This document shows, piece by piece, positions 9,171 through 16,789 of a stretch of 64,000 bases of DNA. Each line of letters opens with the position of its first letter. The first letter of the stretch is position 1. The notes under the pieces are model-generated. The model saw nothing but the letters and a program-made list of their open reading frames with translations. It was not told where the DNA came from and did no database searches. This DNA is from Sphingobacterium humi (GTDB taxonomy: Bacteria; Bacteroidota; Bacteroidia; Sphingobacteriales; Sphingobacteriaceae): assembly GCF_009768885.1 (NCBI RefSeq), contig NZ_WSQA01000014.1:91291-155290 (forward strand), in the 5' to 3' direction. Made by a program: the position numbers and the translations under genes.

Positions 9171-9662
9171 TGCTAACAGTTTAGAGAATTACTTTTCGGT
9201 CTAGGTAAGGGAAGACAAAAAACATTCTATAACATGCAAAATAAGAAGAAAATCTTGATTGCAAAGTTTAAATTTTCAGAACCGATTTAATTCAATTAAC
9301 ATGCGAATAAAAACAAGGACCAAAAAAATTATAATGTAAAAACAGTTAAATAAAAATTGTAGTTATAAACGACCTTCTTTTATTATTTCAGGAGGTAATA
9401 GCGGTTCATAGGAAATAATTACCTTATGAGAGTACTTATTCCTAAATATTCAAAAATTTTAAAAGGTCGGGTTCATTTTTTACAGGAAATACAATAAAAT
9501 AAGATTGTTATATTATTGTTGTTTTATAGCTTATAAATGTGTAACCATAATTGTGTTTAATAAATCGGTTAGGTCGAAAGTTGATTAATAAGTGACTTTT
9601 TATGTACAAATTTGGCTGTAATTTGGAACGAGAAATAGATCACCAGCTATATTGTCTAAATT

Positions 9663-9694
9663 ATCACAATTCGTTTTATATTGTGATTTTTTTA
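9663..9694 (+). terminator. Rho-independent terminator-like hairpin
   Basis: Stem ATCACAAT / ATTGTGAT (8 bp) with a 9-base loop followed by TTTTTTTA. The shape is a classical rightward terminator, yet there is no recognisable plus-strand gene upstream of it; bphP starts at 9170 and runs the other way. Either a small untranslated RNA or a lost gene ends here. Confidence 0.5.
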
Positions 9695-9847
9695 CTTTAA
9701 TTCAAGGATTTAGCTTGTTTTAATACTAAATAATTGTGGCACTTATAAATTTCGGTGGAAGATAAATCAAGTGTTCCTCCGATAGTTTAGTATGTTATTT
9801 TTATCTTTGAAATAGGTACTAATGGATTGAATTAATGTTATAATAAT

Positions 9848-9949
9848 ATGAAAGAGCAGCAGAATGTAATCAAGCTTGTTATTTCCTTGTTTTTAGGAAT
9901 GATCACTTTTATATTAGTTTGGGAATTTCTGGACTCCGTTGTTAAATAG
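9848..9949 (+). CDS. Possible 33-residue single-pass membrane peptide
   Basis: ATG at 9848 opens a 33-codon frame: a charged start (MKEQQNVIK), one hydrophobic helix (LVISLFLGMITFILVW) and a short tail. The composition is that of small membrane peptides. It has no homologue I recognise, no strong ribosome binding site, and no neighbour within 200 bases. It could be a chance frame. Confidence 0.25.
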   Translation: MKEQQNVIKLVISLFLGMITFILVWEFLDSVVK

Positions 9950-10177
9950 GAAGACAACAACAGTTGGTTATTCCTCCAACAACAAACTCACCATTAAATG
10001 AATGTATTAATGTTAATGGATCACTTTTCTAAATAATTTTAAGTAGGCTTGTTATTAATTTAGCTGTTCTGAACCATTTCTAGGATTGCCAATAAAAATA
10101 AAATACGTTCTATAATCTTTTTCGTTAGATTTTTTTTAAGCTTCACTAGAGGAATTGTTTTCAGTGAAAATGTTAAT

Positions 10178-10194
10178 AAGCCTTTTGAAGGCTT
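10178..10194. terminator. Short hairpin AAGCCTT-TTG-AAGGCTT
   Basis: Perfect 7-bp stem with a three-base loop, followed by an AT-rich run. It insulates the rml operon promoter from upstream transcription, or terminates a small transcript from the intergenic region. Confidence 0.4.
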
Positions 10195-10224
10195 TATTTA
10201 AATTTCCAATGACTTAAAAATTTG

Positions 10225-10232
10225 TATTTTTG
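10225..10232 (+). promoter_or_regulatory. Candidate -7 element TATTTTTG for the rml operon
   Basis: Fits TAnnTTTG and ends 4 bases before the ATG at 10237, so the rmlB mRNA would be leaderless or nearly so. A -33 TTG at the usual spacing is not obvious. Confidence 0.5.
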
Positions 10233-10236
10233 ACCT

Positions 10237-11289
10237 ATGAATCATTGTTTATTGATTACCGGAGGAGCTGGATTCATTGGGTCCCATGTAGTTCGGCATT
10301 TTGTCCTAAATTATCCTAAGTACCAAATTATTAATCTTGATGCACTCACATATGCTGGAAATTTAGAGAACCTCGTTGATGTTCAAGACGCCCCAAATTA
10401 CACTTTTATCAAAGGAGATATCACAGATCGATCTATTCTTCAAGAAATATTTTCTGCGTACAATCCCTCCGCCGTTATCCATTTAGCCGCTGAATCGCAT
10501 GTGGATAGATCGATAACAGATCCATTAGGCTTTGTTCATACCAATGTTCTAGGGACGGTTAATCTCCTAGAATCTGCTCGAGAGAATTGGAAAGAACATT
10601 TTCAGGGCAAACTCTTCTATCATATATCAACTGATGAAGTCTTCGGGTCATTAGGAGCTCAAGGACTCTTTACCGAGGCTTCAAAATATGATCCCCACTC
10701 CCCGTATTCAGCTTCAAAAGCATCTTCTGATCATTTTGTTCGCGCCTATTCTGATACATATGGATTGCCGATTGTGATTAGTAATTGTTCTAATAATTAC
10801 GGTCCAAATCATTTCCCTGAAAAATTAATCCCATTATGTATTACGAATATTTTAGCGGGTAAATCTATACCAATTTATGGTGATGGTAAATATACTCGCG
10901 ATTGGCTTTACGTAAAGGATCATGCCAGGGCAATTGATTTAATTTTTCATCGTGGTAAAAGGGGTGAATCATATAATATAGGTGGTTTTAATGAGTGGCA
11001 GAATATAGATCTGGTACGAGAGCTTTGTAAACAAATGGATGAGAAATTAGGCAAGAAGACCGGAACCTCAGCGAAATTGATCAATTTTGTTAAGGATAGG
11101 CCTGGTCACGATCTTCGATATGCTATTGATGCTACTAAGCTGCATAAAGAGTTAGGCTGGAATCCTACCGTCACCTTTCAGCAGGGACTATCAGAAACTA
11201 TTGATTGGTATTTAACCAATCCAGAGTGGTTGTCACAAGTTACTTCAGGAGCTTATCAAAAATACTATAAGAACCATTACCAACAGTAG
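10237..11289 (+). CDS. rmlB: dTDP-glucose 4,6-dehydratase
   Basis: Second step of dTDP-L-rhamnose synthesis: converts dTDP-glucose to the 4-keto-6-deoxy sugar using bound NAD. A 350-residue SDR protein with the NAD-binding loop TGGAGFIGSHV at the N-terminus, the conserved HLAAESHVDRSI stretch, HISTDEVFG and the catalytic YSASKASSD (Tyr-x3-Lys). SNNYGP and the C-terminal RPGHDLRYA are also diagnostic. It is first in a B-C-D-A operon whose genes follow at 3-28 bases, giving a complete rhamnose pathway. Confidence 0.96.
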   Translation: MNHCLLITGGAGFIGSHVVRHFVLNYPKYQIINLDALTYAGNLENLVDVQDAPNYTFIKGDITDRSILQEIFSAYNPSAVIHLAAESHVDRSITDPLGFVHTNVLGTVNLLESARENWKEHFQGKLFYHISTDEVFGSLGAQGLFTEASKYDPHSPYSASKASSDHFVRAYSDTYGLPIVISNCSNNYGPNHFPEKLIPLCITNILAGKSIPIYGDGKYTRDWLYVKDHARAIDLIFHRGKRGESYNIGGFNEWQNIDLVRELCKQMDEKLGKKTGTSAKLINFVKDRPGHDLRYAIDATKLHKELGWNPTVTFQQGLSETIDWYLTNPEWLSQVTSGAYQKYYKNHYQQ

Positions 11290-11304
11290 AGGGTTAAGAT
11301 ATCT

Positions 11305-11853
11305 ATGAAATTAATAGAAACAGAATTAAAAGGTTGTTTTATAGTCGAACCTAAGGTATTTGGCGATAGTCGAGGCTATTTTTTTGAATCTTTTAATGAG
11401 AAGAAATTCCAAGCTGAAATTGGCCAATCCATTCACTTCATTCAGGATAACCAATCTTTTTCCAGTTATGGTGTCTTGCGTGGGCTTCATGCCCAGCGAG
11501 GGAATTCCGCGCAGGCTAAACTAGTTCGTGTGCTGCAAGGTGAAATCTTAGATGTGGCTGTGGACGTTCGGAAAGGATCAGCAAGCTTTGGAATGCATAT
11601 TTCGGTCAAACTCACCGCAGAAAACAAAAAGCAATTATTTGTGCCTAGAGGCTTTTTGCATGGGTTTGTGGTCTTATCGGAAACAGCTGAGGTCTTTTAT
11701 AAATGCGATAATGGCTATGACAAGGAAGCAGAAGTCGGCGCCAGATTTGATGATCCGGCATTTGGCATTGACTGGAAACTGCCAAAAGAGGCACTTATTA
11801 TTTCGGAAAAAGATGAACTTCATCCTCCTTTTACCGCTGAAAACTGGTTCTAA
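11305..11853 (+). CDS. rmlC: dTDP-4-dehydrorhamnose 3,5-epimerase
   Basis: A 182-residue cupin enzyme epimerising C3 and C5 of the 4-keto sugar. Family motifs: DSRGYFFESFNEKKF, NQSFSSYGVLRGLHAQ (with the catalytic His), KLVRVLQGEILDVAVDVRKG and PRGFLHGFVVLS. The usual HFQ is HAQ here, a minor change. It lies 15 bases after rmlB and 3 bases before rmlD. Confidence 0.95.
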   Translation: MKLIETELKGCFIVEPKVFGDSRGYFFESFNEKKFQAEIGQSIHFIQDNQSFSSYGVLRGLHAQRGNSAQAKLVRVLQGEILDVAVDVRKGSASFGMHISVKLTAENKKQLFVPRGFLHGFVVLSETAEVFYKCDNGYDKEAEVGARFDDPAFGIDWKLPKEALIISEKDELHPPFTAENWF

Positions 11854-11856
11854 AAG

Positions 11857-12726
11857 ATGAATGGCAATAAACGCGTCGTAATAACAGGAGCAACAGGGCA
11901 ACTCGGACAAGCTTTAAAAGAACGTGCTGAAGGCATCCCTGGTTTTGAGTTTATCTTTTTAGATCGGCAAGAACTTCCATTAGAAAACCTGGAGCAGGTG
12001 GTTCGCTCGTTAAAAAGCCTGCAGCCACATGTTTTGATAAATACAGCAGCCTATACCGCAGTAGATTTGGCTGAAGTAGAAATTGAGCTTGCCGAGCGTG
12101 TGAATCATTTGGCTGTCAGGGAAATGGCTGCCTATGCTGCGCAATACGATTGCAAATTTATGAGTATATCTACCGATTATGTCTTTGATGGCAGCTCTTC
12201 CTTTCCCTTAGATGAAAACCAACCTACTGCGCCAGTCAACGTTTATGGACGTAGTAAATTAAATGGTGAAAAGGCGGCTTTTGAAGTGAACGCTCAAAGT
12301 ATAATTATTCGTACGTCGTGGGTCTATTCCCCTTTTGGGAAAAATTTTGTTAATACTATGTTGCAATTGATGCGCACAAAGGATGAAATATCGGTTGTAA
12401 GCGATCAGCATGGGAGCCCCACAAATGCCTTTGATCTGGCAGACCTCTTGCTAAATATTATCGAAAAGGACCTGTGGATACCCGGTATTTATCATTATTC
12501 TAATGAAGGAGAAGCATCATGGTTTGATTTTGCTATAGCTATTAGGCAGTTAACACAACTCGACTGTAAGGTACTACCCGTTAATAGTGATGCCTTTCCG
12601 ACCAAAGCAAAGCGGCCGAAAAACTCCTTGTTAGATAAATCAAAAATTAAGAGTACTTTTGATATCACAATCCCTCACTGGAAGGAAAGTCTAACAAAAA
12701 TGTTAGAACAATACCCAGAATTGTGA
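11857..12726 (+). CDS. rmlD: dTDP-4-dehydrorhamnose reductase
   Basis: Final NAD(P)H-dependent reduction to dTDP-L-rhamnose. 289 residues with the nucleotide-binding ITGATGQLGQAL, the sequence NTAAYTAVDLAE, ISTDYVFDG and the YGRSKLNGE catalytic Tyr/Lys motif. The start at 11857 lies 3 bases after rmlC's stop. It is standard length for the family. Confidence 0.95.
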   Translation: MNGNKRVVITGATGQLGQALKERAEGIPGFEFIFLDRQELPLENLEQVVRSLKSLQPHVLINTAAYTAVDLAEVEIELAERVNHLAVREMAAYAAQYDCKFMSISTDYVFDGSSSFPLDENQPTAPVNVYGRSKLNGEKAAFEVNAQSIIIRTSWVYSPFGKNFVNTMLQLMRTKDEISVVSDQHGSPTNAFDLADLLLNIIEKDLWIPGIYHYSNEGEASWFDFAIAIRQLTQLDCKVLPVNSDAFPTKAKRPKNSLLDKSKIKSTFDITIPHWKESLTKMLEQYPEL

Positions 12727-12754
12727 GTGTCAGATTGACAATAGAAGCTATAAA

Positions 12755-13630
12755 ATGAAAGGAATAATTCTTGCTGGAGGCTCTGGAACTAGACTGCACC
12801 CATTAACACAGGTGGTGTCTAAACAATTGTTGCCTGTTTATGATAAGCCAATGATCTATTACCCGCTATCAGTTTTAATGATGGCCGGAATTCGGGAGAT
12901 CTTGATTATTTCGACACCGCAAGACTTACCTAATTTTATTCGATTATTAGGAGATGGAGTGCAGCTGGGGATTAGGATAAGCTATGCTGAGCAGCCTCAT
13001 CCTGATGGATTAGCTCAGGCATTTATAATTGGAGAAGAATTTATTGAGGATGATGATGTATGCCTGATTCTTGGCGATAATATATTTTATGGTGCGGGAC
13101 TACAAAGCCTTTTGATAGATGCTCGTAATATTGTAGAAAATGATAAAAAGGCTGTTATATTTGGTTATTATGTTGATGACCCTCAGCGTTACGGTGTTGC
13201 AGAATTCGATCAATCTGGTAAGGTATTAAATATTGAAGAAAAACCGCATACGCCAAAATCGAATTACGCTGTTGTTGGATTATATTTTTATCCAAATTCG
13301 GTTATTAATATCGCGCACCAAGTAATACCTTCAAAACGGGGTGAATTAGAAATTACTGAAGTGAATCAAGCGTATCTGGTAGAGGATAACCTTCATATGC
13401 AATTATTAGGTAGAGGCTTTGCTTGGCTTGATACGGGTACTCATGAGTCGCTCTCTGAAGCAACAGAGTTTATTAAGACTATTGAAAAAAGAACATCTTT
13501 AAAAGTTGGCTGCATCGAGGAGATCGCCTTTTCCAAAGGTTATGTAAAATCACAAGAGTTGATAAAAAGTATTGAAAATAAGAAATCTCCATATTATGAC
13601 TACGTTAAAAAGATCATATCCCGAGCATAA
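12755..13630 (+). CDS. rmlA: Glucose-1-phosphate thymidylyltransferase
   Basis: First step of the pathway, making dTDP-glucose from dTTP and glucose-1-phosphate. 291 residues. The N-terminus GIILAGGSGTRLHPLT followed by SKQLLPVYDKPMIYYPLS is the RmlA signature. LILGDNIFYG, VFGYYVDDPQRYGV-like sequence and FAWLDTGTHESL also match. It closes the rmlBCDA operon; the next gene starts after 37 bases. Confidence 0.96.
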   Translation: MKGIILAGGSGTRLHPLTQVVSKQLLPVYDKPMIYYPLSVLMMAGIREILIISTPQDLPNFIRLLGDGVQLGIRISYAEQPHPDGLAQAFIIGEEFIEDDDVCLILGDNIFYGAGLQSLLIDARNIVENDKKAVIFGYYVDDPQRYGVAEFDQSGKVLNIEEKPHTPKSNYAVVGLYFYPNSVINIAHQVIPSKRGELEITEVNQAYLVEDNLHMQLLGRGFAWLDTGTHESLSEATEFIKTIEKRTSLKVGCIEEIAFSKGYVKSQELIKSIENKKSPYYDYVKKIISRA

Positions 13631-13667
13631 ATCCTAAATTTTTTGACTTATTGTGGTTTTTCATGTT

Positions 13668-15395
13668 ATGCCTTTTCGACTCCTTTTTCCTTTTATATTT
13701 TCATGGTTCTTAATTTCTCCGATAAAGGCCCAAAACAATAATTCCTTTGTTAGTGTAATAAAGAATAAGAATAATACCGAAGCTTTTGAGTACATCCTAA
13801 ATGCTCACCTAGATTATCGAGAGGATTCATTAAAAATTTCAGAGATGTTAAATCCCCTGTTGAAATTAGCAGAGGAAAAAAAATCTATAGAGCTTAAATG
13901 GCTCTATAACATAAAAATGGCAGATGCCTATTCTGTATATTATGATAATATAAACAATAAATCTCTATACTATTACCAGCAGGCTGACTCGCTAGTAAAT
14001 GATAATCAGGAGCTCACTAACCTGTATATGGTAACCCAAATTAGGTGGGGCTATTATTATTACATTTATAGAAAAGTCAAGCAAGCCTTCCCCTATTTTT
14101 TAAAGGCCAGCGAATACAAAAACAGAATACCACCATCGAAAATTCCTTTGGTTGCAGATCATTTTAGCTACATGGCAAGCTTTTATAGCTACATTGGTGA
14201 TCACGGTTCTTCCGTAGAATACCTCAAGCGCGCCATCCCCTATACAAGGGTTAATAGTCGCAAAAGGATAGATATGCTGAACTCAATAGGCGTATATCTT
14301 CGTAAAGACTCCATTCCAGATAAATCGGAAAGCTATTTTCTGCAAGCCTTAGAAGTTGCTGAACAGGCACGAGATTCGGTTTGGATTGGTATTATTTCTG
14401 GAAATATTTCAGAGTTTGAAAGAGATAGAGGTAACTTACAAAAGGCAATAGACTTGGTCTATAAAAACATATACCTAAGTGAAAAATTTGAAGAATATTT
14501 AGATGCAATGCGTGCTTATATAATTTTAGCACAGTATTATCTCGAAAAAAATGAACCCCGTGCAGCTAAGGCTTCACTATATAAGGCGCAAGGGTATATT
14601 GAAAACAAGCCCTATTTCCTTCCTTATAAAATGGATATTGCTAAGACAATGGCAGAGGTTGCCAAAGTTGAAGGAAATAAGCTAAAAGAGCTACACTACT
14701 TAAAGGACTATATTTCCTATCGGGATACCTTGTCGAAATCCATAAGTTTTGATAGGATGCAAAAAATCTACTGGCAATGGGAAAGTGAAAGGCATCAACA
14801 ATCTATAATTCAGGCAGAACAGAAAAAAAACCAGCTAAAAGTCCAATACCAATTTATAGCGATATCGTTATTCTTGATTTTTGTAATTATAGTCCTCCTA
14901 ATCAACAGGCTCCGAAATAAAGAAAAAATAAGATCGACCCTTCTGGAAAAAGATCAGTTGCAACTTGCATTTGAAAAAAATAAACTTGATAAGGAAATCC
15001 TTGTTCTCAAAGACTCCTTAGAAGAATTTACGGACACCATCAAATTTAATAACCAAACCATAGACCAGTTAAGGCAAGAATTGAATCAATCAGAAAAAAT
15101 AGATCATGAATTTTATAACCAAATTAATGATAATTTGAATAGTATGCTTGATAGTCATATTATGACAGAAGATCGATGGACAAAATTCAAGTTAATATTT
15201 GATAGGGTTTATCCTGGCTATCTTGCAAGCCAAAAGGAAAGGTTTGAAAACTTATCAGATAACGACCTTCGATTATTAGCCTTAATAAAATTAGAATTGT
15301 CTAATAGAAATATGAGTGAACTATTGGGTGTCACGGTCGATGGAATTAAAAAAGCGAAGCAAAGGCTGAAAAAAAAACTAGAAACTGTTCATTAA
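13668..15395 (+). CDS. TPR-repeat transmembrane signalling protein with C-terminal helix-turn-helix
   Basis: About 575 residues. An N-terminal signal peptide (MPFRLLFPFIFSWFLISPIKA) is followed by a periplasmic helical-repeat region of TPR type (roughly 30-370), a membrane helix (FIAISLFLIFVIIVLLINRL), a coiled coil, and a cytoplasmic C-terminal domain. That domain ends LSDNDLRLLALIKLELSNRNMSELLGVTVDGIKKAKQRLKKKL, a helix-turn-helix of the LuxR-like kind. This layout is a known Bacteroidota one-component sensor in which TPRs sense in the periplasm and the HTH binds DNA. I start at the ATG 13668 rather than the GTG 13653 because the signal peptide then begins cleanly. It sits 37 bases after rmlA and may regulate polysaccharide genes (inference). 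Confidence 0.75.
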   Translation: MPFRLLFPFIFSWFLISPIKAQNNNSFVSVIKNKNNTEAFEYILNAHLDYREDSLKISEMLNPLLKLAEEKKSIELKWLYNIKMADAYSVYYDNINNKSLYYYQQADSLVNDNQELTNLYMVTQIRWGYYYYIYRKVKQAFPYFLKASEYKNRIPPSKIPLVADHFSYMASFYSYIGDHGSSVEYLKRAIPYTRVNSRKRIDMLNSIGVYLRKDSIPDKSESYFLQALEVAEQARDSVWIGIISGNISEFERDRGNLQKAIDLVYKNIYLSEKFEEYLDAMRAYIILAQYYLEKNEPRAAKASLYKAQGYIENKPYFLPYKMDIAKTMAEVAKVEGNKLKELHYLKDYISYRDTLSKSISFDRMQKIYWQWESERHQQSIIQAEQKKNQLKVQYQFIAISLFLIFVIIVLLINRLRNKEKIRSTLLEKDQLQLAFEKNKLDKEILVLKDSLEEFTDTIKFNNQTIDQLRQELNQSEKIDHEFYNQINDNLNSMLDSHIMTEDRWTKFKLIFDRVYPGYLASQKERFENLSDNDLRLLALIKLELSNRNMSELLGVTVDGIKKAKQRLKKKLETVH

Positions 15396-15581
15396 CCTAA
15401 ACTATACTCAACCATTTCATTACACTACCCGGAAGGTAGCTCCCTCTGAAAAGCTATGTTTTAAAGCTGTTAGGGCACTAATATGCATTTGTCCACCCAA
15501 TGTCCACCCCCCAGAACTTGACATGTTGTAACTAATACCTGTATATTTGGATGTCAACTTATTTCATTAAAAGTTTAACTA

Positions 15582-16088
15582 ATGAATTATTTATTATTAA
15601 CCGCTATTATTCCATTAGCCGTTGGTCTATTCTACATTTATAGAAGAATAATCTATAGCAATTTCGATCACTATGCTGACTTAACAGTGAGTGTACTATT
15701 AGATCAGAATATTGGGGATTTTACTTCCCATTACGGATGCATAATTTTTCAACTTCCTAGCTACGGGGAACATGTTAAAGAAGTTGTAATCACGGGTGTG
15801 CATGTCAGCAATAAGCACATCCGTGTTAATGCATTCGAAAAACTAAACTTCTTTTTGACTCCTGGAAAATCTAGCGAAAGCGCAATGAGGTCAATCGGTT
15901 TTTCCATCAGCAATAGAGGTTTGGTAAATCTAAAAGATCAAAAGGAAAGTATTGTTGTAAAAGGGTATGTGATTGATAGAAAAGGTGAAAAGAAATCTTT
16001 CTTGAAAACTTCTTATTATATTTTACAGGACTTTTCCAGAGAAATTATTGGTGAAAAGTATTATAAACTCAAGCAGGCGGGGTTGTAA
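15582..16088 (+). CDS. Unknown protein with N-terminal membrane anchor
   Basis: 168 residues: one N-terminal hydrophobic segment (YLLLTAIIPLAVGLFYIYRR) and a soluble domain rich in beta-type sequence (DLTVSVLLDQ, KESIVVKGYVIDRKGEKK). I do not recognise the family. It lies 186 bases after the TPR regulator and is followed by a good terminator. It has its own transcript end and a normal start context, so it is probably a real gene. Confidence 0.55.
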   Translation: MNYLLLTAIIPLAVGLFYIYRRIIYSNFDHYADLTVSVLLDQNIGDFTSHYGCIIFQLPSYGEHVKEVVITGVHVSNKHIRVNAFEKLNFFLTPGKSSESAMRSIGFSISNRGLVNLKDQKESIVVKGYVIDRKGEKKSFLKTSYYILQDFSREIIGEKYYKLKQAGL

Positions 16089-16106
16089 ACCATCTAATTG
16101 TATGAT

Positions 16107-16145
16107 AAAGCATCAAGGCAGCAGTGCTACGGTGCTTTTTTTATA
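16107..16145 (+). terminator. Rho-independent terminator
   Basis: Stem AAAGCATC paired with GGTGCTTT (one G-U pair), with a run of T including and after the stem's end. It lies 19 bases after the stop of the unknown protein. Confidence 0.6.
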
Positions 16146-16596
16146 TTCAGAAAACTTCTTACCTAATCCCTTGTGCAAAATTTCCGAGCAATGTATTTAT
16201 GTGAAAACTCCAATTCATGATCAATGAATTACTCATCACATTATTTAAACAATTGATTTTTTTATAAATTGCTAGTAGGCTTTTTGAGCACAGTATATTC
16301 AATATTTTATTTCAATGAGAACAAAATCTTGTTAATATTAAAACTTTTTTGTAATATAGGTGTTTTACTGTTATAAACGCAATTAGCCTACGAGAAAACT
16401 TCTCTATAAGACATCAATATTTATTTAATCTTAATTGCTCAATGAAGGAATTTAAATAAATTAGAAATGAAAAAGCCAACCTACAATAGCATATGCAGCC
16501 TGAGCATTCCGCCTTCTTTTAGTAATATCGCGAAAAGGAAGTTATCCGATTCTGGCTAAACATTCAGTTAGCATTTTTAACCATAAAGTATATAGT
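16146..16596. other. Upstream region of the first peptide locus
   Basis: About 450 bases of AT-rich DNA without a confident gene. It should hold the promoter and a leader for the peptide gene at 16597, but no clear TAnnTTTG element was found. A 30-codon frame at 16467-16559 is probably chance. Confidence 0.4.
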
Positions 16597-16767
16597 ATGA
16601 AAACACAATTAAAAAAAACTTACGAAGCGCCCTCCATGGAAGTGCTAGTCGTAGAATTAGAGCAGGGAATTGCCGCCGCTTCTCTTAATTCGTCACCTCA
16701 GATTGATGATACATTCGGACAAGGTTCAAGTTCAACGGGATGGAATACAGATGACAGTGGATTTTAA
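16597..16767 (+). CDS. Small precursor-like peptide 1 (56 residues)
   Basis: A 56-codon gene starting at ATG 16597. The N-terminal half reads as a leader: YEAPSMEVL (residues 9-17) then VELEQGIAAAS (19-29). The C-terminal half is polar, rich in Ser, Gly, Asp and Asn (SSPQIDDTFGQGSSSTGWN). The peptide encoded at 46231-46377 aligns to it without gaps over residues 9-29, with 14 of 21 identical, and both have an acidic Ser-rich, Trp-containing tail. The YxxP start is the motif that PqqD-like recognition elements bind in lasso peptide leaders. The next gene, 22 bases on, is a fimbrillin-like lipoprotein; the same order recurs at the second locus. It may be a modified and exported peptide or a surface-fibre companion; no function is proven. 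Confidence 0.75.
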   Translation: MKTQLKKTYEAPSMEVLVVELEQGIAAASLNSSPQIDDTFGQGSSSTGWNTDDSGF

Positions 16768-16789
16768 TTCCCATCTAAAACGAAAGGAC

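Larger units (their letters stand above)
9171..10224. other. Intergenic region between bphP and rmlB
   Basis: About 1.05 kb of AT-rich DNA. It holds a strong hairpin plus T tract at 9663-9694, one possible 33-residue membrane peptide at 9848-9949, and another short hairpin at 10178-10194. The rest shows no gene. The bphP promoter must lie at its left end, but no TAnnTTTG match on the minus strand was found there. Confidence 0.5.

Noticed and set aside
11552..11910. Frames inside rmlC on both strands
   Set aside because: Shadows of a strongly conserved gene.
16467..16559. 30-codon frame starting MKKPTY upstream of peptide 1
   Set aside because: Resembles a peptide start but lacks the VELExGIAAAS block; most likely chance.
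16670..16789. Longer start for lipoprotein 1 at 16670
   Set aside because: It overlaps the peptide gene in another frame and hides the lipoprotein signal; ATG 16790 with AAAGGA gives a proper lipobox.
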